Assembly: GCF_000015285.1 (NCBI RefSeq)
Contig: NC_008709.1
Location: forward strand, 372,001-436,000
DNA: 64,000 bases
Direction of reading: 5' to 3'
Source: Psychromonas ingrahamii 37
GTDB taxonomy: Bacteria > Pseudomonadota > Gammaproteobacteria > Enterobacterales > Psychromonadaceae
A program made the translations under genes and the position numbers. Under the pieces are notes generated by a model. It made no database searches, had not been told where the DNA came from, and saw nothing but the letters and a program-made list of their open reading frames with translations. How positions within the stretch are numbered: the stretch's first letter is position 1; each line of letters opens with the position of its first letter. Positions 48,083-58,808 of the stretch are shown here, piece after piece.

Positions 48083-49723
48083 TTATACCTTATTGGTATA
48101 GCGCCACGCAAGTAACCAGGCAAAAATACCGGGGATACCCGCTAATAAGGTAAGGTTTTTATCTGTTTGCAGATAAGCCAGTGCCGAAATTAAACTCAGA
48201 GAGATAGCCGCTGCAATATAAAAATAACTTTTGCGGTTATTTTTTTGTTGTTTATTAAAAGATTCAGCTAATAAAATAAGTTGCTTATTCTGTGATTTAG
48301 CCTGCGATAAATTGTAGTAAACAAGCTCAGGCAATTCCGGTAACTTCTCGAGCCAAAAAGGCGCTTTTTGGCTGATTGATTTAAATAAGGTTTTTGGACT
48401 AACCTGCTCTTTCATCCAATTTTCTAAAAAAGGTTTTGCGGTATCCCATAAGTCCAGTTGCGGGTATAATTGCCGTCCTAATCCTTCGACATAAAACAAT
48501 GTTTTTTGCAATAAAACCAGTTGCGGTTGCACTTTCATATTATAGCGGCGCGCGGTATTAAATAAGTTAATTAACACCTGCGCAAAGGATATTTCTGCAA
48601 GCGGTTTTTCAAAAATAGGTTCACATACTGCGCGAATGGAAAATTCAAATTCTTCAACGGGTGTATCTGCCGGAACCCAACCAGAATCAACATGAAGTTG
48701 TGCAACCTGGCGATAATCTCGATTGAAAAAGGCTAGGAAGTTTTCTGCAAGGTAGCGTTTATCTTCTTTATTGAGCGTGCCCATAATACCACAATCGATA
48801 CCTATCCAGAGAGGATCTTCCGGGTGTTCATAGGAGACAAATACATTGCCCGGGTGCATATCCGCATGGAAAAAGCTGTCCCGGAAAACCTGAGTGAAGA
48901 AAGTTTCCACTCCGCGTTCAGCCAGTAACTTAAGATTTGTATTTTGTGCTTGTAATGCGTTGGTATCAGAAACAGGAATACCATAAATTCTTTCCATGAC
49001 TAACGCGTTTTTAGTGCAGTAATTCGGGTATATTTCAGGTACATAAAGTAGCTTGGAATTTAAAAAATTACGCCGTAATTGAATGGTATTCGCGCCTTCG
49101 CGCATCAGGTCTATTTCATCAATAATAGTTTTTTCATATTCATGTATCACTTCGACCGGACGCAGACGTTCCGCTTCTTTTAAAAACCGCTGCATCAAAG
49201 AAGCTAACCACTTCATTAGCTGTAAATCTGCCTGAATTCTTTTTTCAATGCCGGGGCGGGTTACTTTAACCACAACGGCTCGACCATCTTCTTTTAGTGT
49301 TGCCGTGTGCACCTGGGCAATAGAGGCTGAGGCAAGTGCGACTTTATCAAAGTCATCAAAGATGCTGTCAATCGGCTTATTAAAGGATTTTTCTATCTGT
49401 TCAATCGCCTGTTCACCACAAAAAGGAGGAACATTATCCTGAAGATAGGCCAGTTGATCTGCGTAAATGGGGGGTAATAAATCACGTCGGGTGGACAACA
49501 TTTGCCCAAGCTTAATATAAATTGGCCCCAGCGACTGTAAACTTAAACGTAATCTTTCGGGTAAACTCATACCTTGATGTTTGTTGCTAATCCAAAAAAG
49601 ACAAGCACACATAAAACGATAGGCTAATGGCACATGCTCTTTAGGGAGCAGTTCTATTAAACCATATTCAATTACTGTTTTATTGATTTGATAAAGGCGG
49701 GTGAGTTCTTTTATTTTTATCAT
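48083..49723 (-). CDS. ubiB: Ubiquinone biosynthesis protein kinase-like ATPase UbiB
   Basis: Atypical kinase-like protein (ABC1/ADCK family) required for ubiquinone biosynthesis, membrane-bound. Of 546 aa: [20 protein letters not shown] carries the family KxGQ motif, followed by [11 protein letters not shown] (Ala-rich loop), VVVKVTRPG (Lys), [23 protein letters not shown] and GIDCGIMG. Two C-terminal transmembrane helices ([15 protein letters not shown] and [14 protein letters not shown]). ATG 49723 overlaps the ubiJ stop (ATGA) and gives the usual [13 protein letters not shown] start; an upstream start would add 13 residues. Confidence 0.96.
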   Translation of the reverse strand: MIKIKELTRLYQINKTVIEYGLIELLPKEHVPLAYRFMCACLFWISNKHQGMSLPERLRLSLQSLGPIYIKLGQMLSTRRDLLPPIYADQLAYLQDNVPPFCGEQAIEQIEKSFNKPIDSIFDDFDKVALASASIAQVHTATLKEDGRAVVVKVTRPGIEKRIQADLQLMKWLASLMQRFLKEAERLRPVEVIHEYEKTIIDEIDLMREGANTIQLRRNFLNSKLLYVPEIYPNYCTKNALVMERIYGIPVSDTNALQAQNTNLKLLAERGVETFFTQVFRDSFFHADMHPGNVFVSYEHPEDPLWIGIDCGIMGTLNKEDKRYLAENFLAFFNRDYRQVAQLHVDSGWVPADTPVEEFEFSIRAVCEPIFEKPLAEISFAQVLINLFNTARRYNMKVQPQLVLLQKTLFYVEGLGRQLYPQLDLWDTAKPFLENWMKEQVSPKTLFKSISQKAPFWLEKLPELPELVYYNLSQAKSQNKQLILLAESFNKQQKNNRKSYFYIAAAISLSLISALAYLQTDKNLTLLAGIPGIFAWLLAWRYTNKV

Positions 49724-50352
49724 CGGATATTCCGCGTTAACTTGTTGCTGCTGGCAAAGCATAGCTGAAGACGTTTTTCTAAGGTATCTGTCTGCTTCTT
49801 GATATCATTTACCTGTTCACAAAAATAGGCAACCTCCAGCGGCCCCGGAGCGATTTTTAGCTCTTCAGTGAGATATTCGCCACTCTGTTTTTGAATTTTT
49901 TTTATTTGTGAAGAGGCGTTTTGCCGGCATTGTTTGAATTGATAACAAAGTTTATGGGCGAGGATATCGCCAATAATAGCTGACAAGTGTTCCTCCCAGT
50001 CAATATCCATCTCGGTGAGTAAACGTGCGAAGCGCTGTACTATTTTAATGTCACCCTCTACCTCGAGTTGTTCCGTTTTAATTAAATGCGTGAGTTGATG
50101 ATTATTTTGTAACTCTTTTAGTGCTGAAATGTTTAAGCGAATAAAACAGTCTGCCTGCCCTTCATAATGAGACAAAATATCAATTTGTTGTGTACTGATC
50201 ACAAAATAGAGCGGTTTATTAATCTCTTTTAGGGCGACGCCAATAATAGTGCCATTAAGTTGTTTACGTCTTTGTAATGCGCTTGAATCAAGTTGCTGTA
50301 ATTTATTTACAGTGGTTTCAAGAAAACCGCAAACTAGCTTATCTAATGGCAT
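49720..50352 (-). CDS. ubiJ: Ubiquinone biosynthesis accessory factor UbiJ
   Basis: SCP2-domain lipid-binding protein of 210 aa that helps organise the soluble Ubi complex. The N-terminal half has the SCP2-like fold ([47 protein letters not shown]), the C-terminal half a coiled coil. Position between ubiE and ubiB with a four-base overlap with ubiB is diagnostic. Confidence 0.92.
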   Translation of the reverse strand: MPLDKLVCGFLETTVNKLQQLDSSALQRRKQLNGTIIGVALKEINKPLYFVISTQQIDILSHYEGQADCFIRLNISALKELQNNHQLTHLIKTEQLEVEGDIKIVQRFARLLTEMDIDWEEHLSAIIGDILAHKLCYQFKQCRQNASSQIKKIQKQSGEYLTEELKIAPGPLEVAYFCEQVNDIKKQTDTLEKRLQLCFASSNKLTRNIR

Positions 50353-50432
50353 AATATCCTCTATTTTAGCGTTGATGTTAGCAAGTAGGAGCTGGGATAG
50401 CCTAGTACCGAAGCTCTAGAAGTGCATATTGG

Positions 50433-51188
50433 TTAATATTTGTAACCACGGTGCAGTGCCACAATACCACCACTGAGATTAAAATATTCGCAGCCTTCAA
50501 AATTAGCGCTATTCATCATCTCTTTTAAGATCTCTTGACCGGGATGCATGCGAATACTTTCTGCAAGATACTGGTAACTTTCACTGTCGTTTGCAATCAA
50601 CTTGCCCAATTTAGGAAGAACGTTAAACGAGTAAAAATCGTAAAATTTACTGAGCGGTTCGTACAGAGGTGTCGAGAATTCAAGCACTAACAGACGACCG
50701 CCCGGCTTTAAAACGCGATACATAGAGGCCAACGCTTTGTCCTTATCGGTGACATTACGTAACCCAAAGGCAATAGTAATTAAATCAAAATGGTTGTCAG
50801 GAAAAGGTAACTCTTCGGCATTCGCTTGTACATAACTGACATTGCCGACAATCCCCAGATCGCGAAGCTTGCTGCGACCCACTTTGAGCATCGAGTCGTT
50901 AATATCAGCGAGAGTGACTTGTCCCGTTTGACCGACTATACGGGAGAATTTAGCCGTTAAATCACCCGTTCCACCAGCCAGATCTAATACTTTTTGACCT
51001 TTTCGTATGCCTGAACAATCAACAGTAAAGCGTTTCCAAATGCGATGAACTCCCATTGATAAAACATCATTCATAATATCGTATTTAGCGGCTACCGAAT
51101 GAAAAACGCCAGCAACTAAATCTGCTTTTGTATCTTCCTGCACGGTTTTAAAGCCAAAATGTGTTGTGTTTTCTGCTTGGTTGCTCAT
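50433..51188 (-). CDS. ubiE: Ubiquinone/menaquinone C-methyltransferase
   Basis: SAM-dependent C-methylation in both ubiquinone and menaquinone synthesis. Of 251 aa: [13 protein letters not shown] at the start, [19 protein letters not shown], the SAM-binding [32 protein letters not shown], and LLVLEFSTP. First gene of the minus-strand ubiE-ubiJ-ubiB-tatABC-tatD-hemB cluster; 80 bases separate it from ubiJ. Confidence 0.97.
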   Translation of the reverse strand: MSNQAENTTHFGFKTVQEDTKADLVAGVFHSVAAKYDIMNDVLSMGVHRIWKRFTVDCSGIRKGQKVLDLAGGTGDLTAKFSRIVGQTGQVTLADINDSMLKVGRSKLRDLGIVGNVSYVQANAEELPFPDNHFDLITIAFGLRNVTDKDKALASMYRVLKPGGRLLVLEFSTPLYEPLSKFYDFYSFNVLPKLGKLIANDSESYQYLAESIRMHPGQEILKEMMNSANFEGCEYFNLSGGIVALHRGYKY

Positions 51189-51676
51189 GTCTTTTCCCTT
51201 TATGCTGTGACAGATTCTATCCCTAACGGGCTTAGGGTAGATCTAAAATAAGATCGAAGATAATACCTGATTTTGTCGAAAATTGGATCTTTATTGTTAA
51301 TTCCTTACATTGTACTCGGTAATCGGAAAAACTTAATAGGGTAGTGCTGGCCTGTAGTGAAAAATTAACGGGCCGTTGCTGTGACTAAAATTGTCGTTAC
51401 TTTCTGGAATCGAAATGACGCCCTATTTTTGATTTAAATAGTTCACTATCAGGCATTGTTTCCAATCACGGTTTTTGAGCACTGTTATCGCCTGTAATGA
51501 CCGCTACTTTTTTCTTATTCGCTATTTTTCTCCGTTTTATTTTAAACAAAGAAAAATAACGTTGTACCAATTGAAATGGCATCACTAAAATAGATTCAAA
51601 TCAGTATCTAAAGTGTTTTTTTATAGTTAAATAACGCTTTTCTTTCTTTTAAACATTAACTTTGTGGGAATTACCT
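51189..51676. other. Intergenic region between ubiE and pgi
   Basis: About 490 bases between divergent genes, so promoters for both are expected. No repeat, hairpin of note, small gene or known operator was seen. Confidence 0.55.
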
Positions 51677-53329
51677 ATGTTAAAAAATATCAACCCAACA
51701 AAAACAGTCGCATGGTCTGAGTTAAAAACACTCTTTGATGCCAATGCCGATCTGAAAATATCAACTCTTTTCGCCAATGATCCGCAGCGTTTTAAGGCAT
51801 TTTCCCGTCAGTTTGATGATCATCTATTAGTGGACTTTTCAAAAAATTTAATCACTGAAGAAATTTTCACAAAACTGCTCGCACTCGCTGAAGAAGTGGA
51901 TCTCAAAGGGGCCATTAAAGCGCAATTTTCGGGTGAAAAAATCAATGTAACGGAAAATCGTGCCGTATTGCATAGCGCATTGCGTAATCGCAGTAATACT
52001 CCGGTATTTGTTGATGGCGAAAACGTCATGCCAAAAGTGAATGCGGTACTTGAAAAAATGAAAGCTTTCTGTACAAAAGTACATTCCGGTGAGTGGAAAG
52101 GTTACACCGGCAAAGCTATCACCGATATCGTTAATATCGGCATTGGTGGTTCGGATTTAGGCCCTTTTATGGTGACAGAGGCACTACGTCCTTATAAAGT
52201 TGAAGGCATTGATGCACACTTTGTTTCCAACGTTGATGGTACCCATATTGTTGAAACCTTAGCTAAGGTTGATCCGGAAACAACCTTATTCTTAGTGGCT
52301 TCAAAAACATTTACCACACAGGAAACAATGACCAATGCGCATAGCGCACGTGAGTGGTTTTTAAACTTTGCCGAAGATGAAACCTTTGTTGCTAAACATT
52401 TTGCCGCATTATCAACCAATGCAGACGCCGTTGCCGAGTTTGGTATTGATGTTGATAATATGTTTGAATTCTGGGACTGGGTTGGCGGTCGTTATTCAAT
52501 CTGGTCTGCGATCGGTTTATCCATTGCCTTAACTATTGGTTTTGACAATTATGAAGTCCTGCTTGGCGGTGCGCATGAGATGGATAAGCATTTCGAAGAA
52601 ACTGATTTTGAGAACAATATTCCGGTGATTTTAGCGGTTATTGGTGTTTGGTATAACAATTTCCATGGCGCAGAGTCAGAGGCTATTCTGCCGTATGATC
52701 AATATATGCACCGTTTTCCTGCCTATTTTCAACAGGGCAATATGGAATCCAATGGTAAATGTGTGGATCGTAACGGTGAATCGGTGGATTACCAAACAGG
52801 TCCCATCATTTGGGGTGAGCCAGGTACTAATGGGCAGCATGCTTTCTACCAGTTAATTCACCAGGGTACAAAACTAATTCCCTGTGATTTTATTGCCCCT
52901 GCGGTAAGTCATAATCCGGTGGGTGATCACCATGCTAAATTACTTTCTAACTTTTTCGCACAAACAGAGGCCTTAGCCTTTGGTAAGAGTAAAGAGACAG
53001 TCGAAGCCGAGTTTGCTGCTGCGGGTAAAACGACCGAAGAGGTGGCGCATTTAATTCCTTCTAAAGTATTTGCGGGTAATAATCCCACTAACTCCATTTT
53101 AGTGAATAAAATTACGCCGCAAACATTAGGGCAGCTGATTGCAATGTATGAACAAAAAATCTTTGTGCAGGGCGTTATTTGGAATATCTTTAGCTTTGAT
53201 CAATGGGGGGTTGAATTAGGCAAGCAACTGGCGGGTCAAATCTTACCTGAACTGACAACGGTTAATGCGGTTGATAGCCACGATAGTTCAACAAATGGTC
53301 TGATCAATGCCTGGAAAGCGTGGAAATAG
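51677..53329 (+). CDS. pgi: Glucose-6-phosphate isomerase
   Basis: Interconverts glucose and fructose 6-phosphates. Of 550 aa with [75 protein letters not shown], and [18 protein letters not shown]. The catalytic Glu (NMESNGK) and His ([11 protein letters not shown]) segments are intact. ATG 51677 gives the normal start; an in-frame TTG-type start 15 bases upstream is unlikely. Monocistronic. It links hexose phosphates to the glycogen precursor route (glgC). Confidence 0.97.
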   Translation: MLKNINPTKTVAWSELKTLFDANADLKISTLFANDPQRFKAFSRQFDDHLLVDFSKNLITEEIFTKLLALAEEVDLKGAIKAQFSGEKINVTENRAVLHSALRNRSNTPVFVDGENVMPKVNAVLEKMKAFCTKVHSGEWKGYTGKAITDIVNIGIGGSDLGPFMVTEALRPYKVEGIDAHFVSNVDGTHIVETLAKVDPETTLFLVASKTFTTQETMTNAHSAREWFLNFAEDETFVAKHFAALSTNADAVAEFGIDVDNMFEFWDWVGGRYSIWSAIGLSIALTIGFDNYEVLLGGAHEMDKHFEETDFENNIPVILAVIGVWYNNFHGAESEAILPYDQYMHRFPAYFQQGNMESNGKCVDRNGESVDYQTGPIIWGEPGTNGQHAFYQLIHQGTKLIPCDFIAPAVSHNPVGDHHAKLLSNFFAQTEALAFGKSKETVEAEFAAAGKTTEEVAHLIPSKVFAGNNPTNSILVNKITPQTLGQLIAMYEQKIFVQGVIWNIFSFDQWGVELGKQLAGQILPELTTVNAVDSHDSSTNGLINAWKAWK

Positions 53330-53353
53330 CTTTTAGTCTTGTGGTCAGATAAT

Positions 53354-53382
53354 AAAAACCGCTTTATTTAAAGCGGTTTTTT
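53354..53382. terminator. Bidirectional intrinsic terminator after pgi
   Basis: AAAAACCGCTTTA pairs exactly with TAAAGCGGTTTTT around a TT loop, between convergent pgi and the DUF1919 gene. Confidence 0.92.
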
Positions 53383-53408
53383 ATTCCTAAAAATAAAGTT
53401 AACTCTGT

Positions 53409-54062
53409 TTACGCTTTATCTTCCCTTTGTATATTGTTAATAAAATTAATAAGGTCAAATTCTTTTTTTGTTGTATGCTTCCACTCATCAATCACTGTCT
53501 CTTTACCTTTAAATGCTTGCATGGACACGATACTTTTTAAGTTTGGAAACGCTGTTGCTGTAAAGCAGATTTTGTTTTTAAAGTTCAAATCATCAAACCG
53601 TTCGGCCATATTGTCTTCAAATTTCAATGATGCACTGAATTTAACGATTAATTTATCAAAATTCATTCTTGCCAATCTTTTCAGCCATTTATCTTTTGCA
53701 TCTTGTTGTGATTGATAATGTAAAAAATGCAGTTCATATTTATTATCTAAAATACCAATTGGGTAGTTTTTTTTATAGATATTGAGTCTAACCATCTCCT
53801 CTTTATGTTGAGAGTTCTCATGCTCTATAAAGGAAATTTTGGTTAACAGTTCAGGCGTTAAGTTTTCCAATAATTCAATATAATCAGGAGAAAAAATTAA
53901 TAAATTTACAAAGGGAGTTGTGTAAGGAAGGGCAAATTTTTTATACATAAAAGTTCCCCAACAATTGTTAGAGATAATTGTAAAATCATTTTGTTTTAAT
54001 TTTAAACGACTTAGTCTGCTTTTTATGTATTTCTCAACCTTCCTACCTATTTCTATTCTCAT
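53409..54062 (-). CDS. DUF1919 family protein, probable polysaccharide locus protein
   Basis: Of 217 aa. [30 protein letters not shown] is the opening of the DUF1919 family (sometimes labelled exopolysaccharide biosynthesis protein), with [19 protein letters not shown] in the middle and [20 protein letters not shown] later. The biochemical function is not known. Its start overlaps the end of the upstream glycosyltransferase gene by 20 bases, so the two are translated together and probably act on the same surface glycan. Confidence 0.85.
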   Translation of the reverse strand: MRIEIGRKVEKYIKSRLSRLKLKQNDFTIISNNCWGTFMYKKFALPYTTPFVNLLIFSPDYIELLENLTPELLTKISFIEHENSQHKEEMVRLNIYKKNYPIGILDNKYELHFLHYQSQQDAKDKWLKRLARMNFDKLIVKFSASLKFEDNMAERFDDLNFKNKICFTATAFPNLKSIVSMQAFKGKETVIDEWKHTTKKEFDLINFINNIQREDKA

Positions 54063-54852
54063 TTTTTTGGTCCATCTCTTTTATTAATAGCTCAGAAGGC
54101 TTTTTATGGGTCCATTTCCCCCTTGGTTTATCCAGATATTGAAAATGCTCGTTAGTAAAACTGCCTTGAATACAGGTCGCACGGTGAGTCCGCGAGGTTA
54201 CCTTTTTACCCGCTAATACCGTATTTAATACGCCGGGTCCGGTTAGAAAATAAACACCTCGATCTACTTCTTTTTCTTGTATTTTGTGGCAAATAATTGT
54301 GATGGCTTGTTGAAGTTCGTTATTATTTGGGGCACAGGCTAAAAAATAGTTGGTAAAATGGGTGTTGTTTTTGATTTTGATATAAACGGCCTGATCGTCA
54401 TCCTTCAATATTTTTGATAAAGGCCACACAAAATTAGCATCAATATCTAAATAAACCCCGCCCTCTTTATTTAGTACGACTAAGCGCCATAAATCAGCTT
54501 GTGCTGCGCCATCATTTAATATCATATAGCTTTTATAAACAGCTGCTGAAGCATTGTTTTTTATATACTCAATTCGTTCTTCGGTGCTCACGTAGCGATA
54601 GTCATAATTTAAAGACATAAGACGATTAAAAAGATAATTTAAATAGACAGGCAATGTCGAGCGATTTGAATAATTTGTCTGCCAGATTACCCTTGGAATT
54701 TTACTGGCAGTCGATGATATTTTAGCTTTTGAAAATTCAGGAATAGTAAAACGCTTTTTAGGAAAAACAGCATGAAAAGGGTAAGACATTATTTTGCAAA
54801 TATTGCCGATAATCTTACTAAGGCGGTTGGATAAAAAAATAAATGCGTTCAT
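54043..54852 (-). CDS. GT32-type glycosyltransferase with DXD motif
   Basis: Of 269 aa. [17 protein letters not shown] near the start, [31 protein letters not shown] in the middle (DxD in LDID), and a C-terminal [18 protein letters not shown] are characteristic of the sugar-binding DXD family that includes Och1-like and capsular enzymes. No signal peptide or clear transmembrane helix beyond a weakly hydrophobic N-terminus. Sugar and acceptor are unknown; core extension of lipopolysaccharide is inferred from the locus. Starts about 200 bases from the divergent family-9 gene. Confidence 0.85.
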   Translation of the reverse strand: MNAFIFLSNRLSKIIGNICKIMSYPFHAVFPKKRFTIPEFSKAKISSTASKIPRVIWQTNYSNRSTLPVYLNYLFNRLMSLNYDYRYVSTEERIEYIKNNASAAVYKSYMILNDGAAQADLWRLVVLNKEGGVYLDIDANFVWPLSKILKDDDQAVYIKIKNNTHFTNYFLACAPNNNELQQAITIICHKIQEKEVDRGVYFLTGPGVLNTVLAGKKVTSRTHRATCIQGSFTNEHFQYLDKPRGKWTHKKPSELLIKEMDQKNENRNR

Positions 54853-55049
54853 GAATTTCTCTTATAACTAAATTATCTAAAATATTAGCAAAAAACAAGC
54901 TGAAAGTCTCTATTAGAAATTTCTTGATCGCAATGTTAAGGAGATAATAATTACAGTACAATGTGCTATTAATATTTGTAATTTCAGCAGAAAAAAATCT
55001 GAATCTGCGTATTATAACAATAGCTGTAAGGTATAAAGGGGACTTAGAC

Positions 55050-56069
55050 GTGCGTAAAATTCTTGTTGTTCGAAATGATAAAATCGGTGATTTTATGCTC
55101 GCATGGCCAAGCTTTGCTATGCTGAAAAAGTCGCTACCGGATGCGCAAATCGATGCTTTAGTGCCTGCCTATACTAAGCCGTTAGCACAGCTTTGCCCAT
55201 GGATTGATAATGTAATAGTGGACGATCCGGAACAATCCCAGCAGGCACGGCTGGTTAATGAAATTAAGGCTGAAAATTATAGCGATTATATCTGTCTTTT
55301 TTCGACAACGCGCAATGCACAGCTGGGACGAAAAGCTAAAATAGCTTACCGTTTAGCGCCCGCAACCAAATGGGCCCAGTTTCTATTTAACGATCGTTTA
55401 AAACAGCGCCGTTCGCAATCGGCCAAGCCTGAATCTGAATATAATCTGGATCTAATCCGCCACTTTCTGCAAAAAAATAAGATCACGCCAGTAGAAGTAA
55501 GACCGCCCTTTTTAAATGTGGATCGGAAGGTTAAACAAACGCAGCGCAATCTGCTGCAGCAAAAATTAGGTAAATCCATTAATAAGCTTTGTTTTATCCA
55601 TGCCGGCAGTGGCGGCAGTGCAAATAATTTATCGATAGCGCAGTATGCACACCTTATTACACTGTTAAATGAACATGTTGCCAATCTGGGCTTTATCTTA
55701 ACCGCAGGTCCCGGTGAAGAAGTGCAAGCCAAGCAATTACAGGCATTATTACCAGATAATGTTTGCAGTTACTTGTATCAATCAACAAAGGGGTTAATCT
55801 CTTTTTGTCAGACTATTAGCTGCGCCGATCTGTTTATTGCCGGTTCAACAGGGCCATTACACATCGCTGGAGCCGCTGATGTGCCCACGGCCGGGTTTTT
55901 TCCGGCTAAACGCAGCGCGACACCGCTGCGTTGGCAACCATTAAACAGCACTGGGAGGCATATCGCTTTTATTCCGCCTAATAACAATAGTCAGGATGAT
56001 ATGACGGCTATCGATATTAATTTGGTGATGCAAAACTTGTTGTCTTTTTTAGAAAAAAATAATTTTTAA
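55050..56069 (+). CDS. Glycosyltransferase family 9 (heptosyltransferase-like)
   Basis: Of 339 aa. VRKILVVRNDKIGDFMLAWP is the N-terminal sugar-acceptor motif of family 9, and FIHAGSGGSANNLSI with ADLFIAGSTGPLHIAGAADVPTAGFF is the ADP-sugar site. GTG 55050 is chosen because AGGGGA lies seven bases upstream and it gives the family start; an upstream frame would add 29 unlikely residues. It probably adds heptose or a related sugar to the core; which position cannot be told. It is on the opposite strand from most of the locus. Confidence 0.88.
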   Translation: MRKILVVRNDKIGDFMLAWPSFAMLKKSLPDAQIDALVPAYTKPLAQLCPWIDNVIVDDPEQSQQARLVNEIKAENYSDYICLFSTTRNAQLGRKAKIAYRLAPATKWAQFLFNDRLKQRRSQSAKPESEYNLDLIRHFLQKNKITPVEVRPPFLNVDRKVKQTQRNLLQQKLGKSINKLCFIHAGSGGSANNLSIAQYAHLITLLNEHVANLGFILTAGPGEEVQAKQLQALLPDNVCSYLYQSTKGLISFCQTISCADLFIAGSTGPLHIAGAADVPTAGFFPAKRSATPLRWQPLNSTGRHIAFIPPNNNSQDDMTAIDINLVMQNLLSFLEKNNF

Positions 56070-56117
56070 GGCACATTGTAAATAATAGGGGAGTTATGTC
56101 CTATTTCCTTTTAACTG

Positions 56118-56891
56118 TTATTTTTTGGCGCGGCTGTCATTCTCTCTTATCCATAAATCAGCGTACTTTATAAAGGTTGAATGTGCTGAAAGTATGGCAA
56201 TCAGCAACCCCTGTTTACCGTCTAAAAAGCCGCGTTTTACCAGATACATTTTCACAAAACAGCCCAGTGCATGGGTGAAGCCTTGGGTCAGGCTTGCTTT
56301 TTTTCCTCTTTTTTCTCTCTCGTCAGCCCATGCTTTTCCATAACTTGCTGACTTAACCAGGTAATTTTCCATATCACCGTATGAATAGTGGAAAAGATCC
56401 CCCTGCAGTTGGGAAATTTTAACATGGTTTTCTGTTACTATTTTTTCGTGCACTAGGGCATTGTTATAATGAGCAAGCTGTTTTGGATAGACGCGGATAA
56501 TTTTATCAATCCAGCCGGAGTGCGCTAAAAATCGTCCAAATACCCAAGTCTTACGCTGTATTTTGAATACTGTATTTTCATCGGAAGTGGTTATTTTTTG
56601 CTCAATCGCACTTTGTAATTCAGGAGAAACAACTTCATCTGCATCAATGGCGATAATCCATTTGCTGGTGGCATAATTTTGCGCAAGTTGCTTTTGTTTA
56701 CCAAAGCCTTGCCAGTTTGTATGTGAATAAAATTTAGCCCCGTAACGCTTAGCGACCGCTTCAGTCCTATCTGTACTGCCTGAATCGACAATAATGAGTT
56801 CATCAACCCAGCGTAGCGAGTCTAAACAAGCTGGTAGGTTATTTTGCTCATTTTTGGTGATGATAATGGCGCTGATACTATTTTTTGACAT
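56118..56891 (-). CDS. Glycosyltransferase family 2, WaaE/KdtX-like
   Basis: Of 257 aa. ISAIIITKNEQNNLPACLDSLRWVDELIIVDSGSTD is the nucleotide-sugar site of family 2; DADEVVSPEL holds the DxD. The C-terminal YGDMENYLVKSASYGKAWAD and HALGCFVKMYLVKRGFLDGKQGL match the beta-1,4-glucosyltransferase group (WaaE/KdtX/LgtF) acting on the inner-core heptose. ATG 56891 has AGGA eight bases upstream and lies four bases after the preceding gene's stop; an earlier in-frame start would overlap it. Acts in the cytoplasm on the nascent core. Confidence 0.87.
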   Translation of the reverse strand: MSKNSISAIIITKNEQNNLPACLDSLRWVDELIIVDSGSTDRTEAVAKRYGAKFYSHTNWQGFGKQKQLAQNYATSKWIIAIDADEVVSPELQSAIEQKITTSDENTVFKIQRKTWVFGRFLAHSGWIDKIIRVYPKQLAHYNNALVHEKIVTENHVKISQLQGDLFHYSYGDMENYLVKSASYGKAWADEREKRGKKASLTQGFTHALGCFVKMYLVKRGFLDGKQGLLIAILSAHSTFIKYADLWIRENDSRAKK

Positions 56892-56895
56892 TGAT

Positions 56896-57942
56896 TTATT
56901 CCTGTTTTTGGCAAAGGTTATCAAACATAGTGATCACCACTTTTATGGCTATTTTCTGCATCGCATTTTCATCTTTTACGCGTGCCCGCCAGGGTAATTC
57001 CTCGGCCGTTTTGCCGCTTTGTTCTGTTATTAACGTATCATAAACGCTGACAACATGACTAAGCTGCGCGTACGGGCCGGTACGTTTAGGGTTGTGGTGA
57101 GCATATAAACCGATAACCGGTGTATTAACCATGGTGGCCATATGCGTCGGCCCCGTGTCAGGGGCCAGCACAATCGAGGCTTGCTTGATTAAGGCCAGCA
57201 GGTCAATCAGAGAGGTTTGCCCGATTAAGTTTTTGGCTTGTTGATTGCTGCTGGCGACAATTTTTTTTGCCAGTGCTTTTTCAATCTCTGTCGGGGCACC
57301 ACAAATAAGCACTTGAAAACCTTGTTTAATAGCATGGTTCGCAAGTGCACTGTAACCTTCAATAGTCCAGTTTTTATAAGCCTTGCTGGCCGCCGGGCAG
57401 ATAATAAAAGTGGGTTTATTATCAATCAGGGTGGTGGCTTTTTCCTCGCTTGCAATCGGAATGTTAATATTCCACTTAACCGAAAGGTCAGAGATGCCAA
57501 GTTTTTTGGCAAAGGCCATAAATCCATCTAACACATGGACCGATTTTCCCTGCTCTATTTTACAGTTGGTAAATAGCCACTGTCCGTCTTTTGCGCGCGG
57601 CCTGTCAAAACCCAGTTTGATATCAGCTTTGATCATTAAGCTTGCAATACTTGCCCGCAGTGCCGCCTGCATATGCAGCAGGACATCAAATTTGCGATCT
57701 TTTAACCGACAGCGTAACTGCTTGTAAGCTTTCCACCCCTGTTTTTTATCAAAAATTATCACCTCAATGCCACTAATATGCTGCAGCAGTTGCGCCTCTA
57801 ATTTCCCTGTTACCCAAGTTATTTTGGTGCTAGGCCATTGTCTTTGTATGGCCTGTAGGCATGCAATGGCATGGCAGACATCGCCAATCGCACTGAGGCG
57901 TAGAATACAGATTGAGTTAGGGGCGCTGGTGAACAGGGGCAT
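56896..57942 (-). CDS. Glycosyltransferase family 9 (lipopolysaccharide heptosyltransferase)
   Basis: Of 348 aa. SICILRLSAIGDVCHAIACLQAI is the family-9 start and FIICPAASKAYKNWTIEGYSALA with SIVLAPDTGPTHMATMVNTPVIGLY the ADP-heptose site. It resembles WaaC-type heptosyltransferase I more than WaaF, but the distinction is uncertain. It precedes the WaaE-like gene by four bases, so the two form an operon. With waaF (62303-63334) and the plus-strand gene at 55050 this gives three family-9 enzymes in the locus. Confidence 0.85.
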   Translation of the reverse strand: MPLFTSAPNSICILRLSAIGDVCHAIACLQAIQRQWPSTKITWVTGKLEAQLLQHISGIEVIIFDKKQGWKAYKQLRCRLKDRKFDVLLHMQAALRASIASLMIKADIKLGFDRPRAKDGQWLFTNCKIEQGKSVHVLDGFMAFAKKLGISDLSVKWNINIPIASEEKATTLIDNKPTFIICPAASKAYKNWTIEGYSALANHAIKQGFQVLICGAPTEIEKALAKKIVASSNQQAKNLIGQTSLIDLLALIKQASIVLAPDTGPTHMATMVNTPVIGLYAHHNPKRTGPYAQLSHVVSVYDTLITEQSGKTAEELPWRARVKDENAMQKIAIKVVITMFDNLCQKQE

Positions 57943-58067
57943 AATTTACCTATTTAGAAAAAACACAAAGGTGAGCAAAAAAATTAAATGATAATCGATA
58001 CATTATGCAAAGGGGCGCCGCTAATGTAAAATAACAGACCTTCATTTATCCAAATAAAGTTATAAAT

Positions 58068-58763
58068 GTGAAAATTATTGAATGTAATCAGCAAAGCTTC
58101 TTTTTTAATGCAGAAAAATTTTCTACATTACTGTTTGATCTTACCTTCCTTCAGGAAAATAATCGAGTGATAGGGAATTCGGTTGGGCGGGGTATTACCT
58201 GGTTTTTTGAGCATCAACAAAAAAAATATGTTCTGCGCCATTATTTTCGTGGCGGTTTTATTGGGAAAATAAATCCTGATAATTTTTTTTATGCCGGTTT
58301 AAAACGTACTCGTGCTTATAACGAGTTTATATTACTCGATAAAATGGCACAATTAAATTTACCTGTGCCGTTGCCCTATGCGGGCAGAATTAGCCGCAAA
58401 GGTCTCTTTTATCAAGCGGATCTTATTATTGAGTTGATTGACGGGGCGCATGATTTGGTGGCCGTTCTCAATAAGCGGAAAATAGGCGAAGCGCAATGGC
58501 GTGAAATAGGCCGGGTGATCCGTTTATTTCATGATAATAATATTTATCACAGCGATCTGAACAGCCACAATATTATGCTGGACAAGCACAATAAGGTCTG
58601 GTTAATTGATTTTGATAAATGTGCGCAAATAAAAACGGGTGTTTGGAAAGAAAAGACGCTAGCGCGCTTATTACGCTCTTTGCGCAAAGAAAAATCGAAA
58701 AAAAACCACTTAAATTGGTCTGAACAGGATTGGCTTTCTTTAATTTTTGGCTATCAAAATTAG
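58068..58763 (+). CDS. kdkA: 3-deoxy-D-manno-octulosonic acid (Kdo) kinase
   Basis: Phosphorylates Kdo on lipid A in organisms that carry a single Kdo residue (Haemophilus, Vibrio). Of 231 aa: GRGITWFFEHQQKKYVLRHYFRGGF with the ATP-binding Lys, SDLNSHNIMLDKHNKVWLIDFDK with the HRD-like catalytic and DFD metal-binding segments, then WKEKTLARLLRSLRKEK. GTG start. It lies alone on the plus strand between minus-strand transferase genes. Assignment to KdkA over other small kinases (WaaP) rests on motif spacing and locus. Confidence 0.9.
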   Translation: MKIIECNQQSFFFNAEKFSTLLFDLTFLQENNRVIGNSVGRGITWFFEHQQKKYVLRHYFRGGFIGKINPDNFFYAGLKRTRAYNEFILLDKMAQLNLPVPLPYAGRISRKGLFYQADLIIELIDGAHDLVAVLNKRKIGEAQWREIGRVIRLFHDNNIYHSDLNSHNIMLDKHNKVWLIDFDKCAQIKTGVWKEKTLARLLRSLRKEKSKKNHLNWSEQDWLSLIFGYQN

Positions 58764-58808
58764 CTTGTAAGTTGATTTTTAACGTCAGTTCACTTAACGA
58801 GTTGTAAG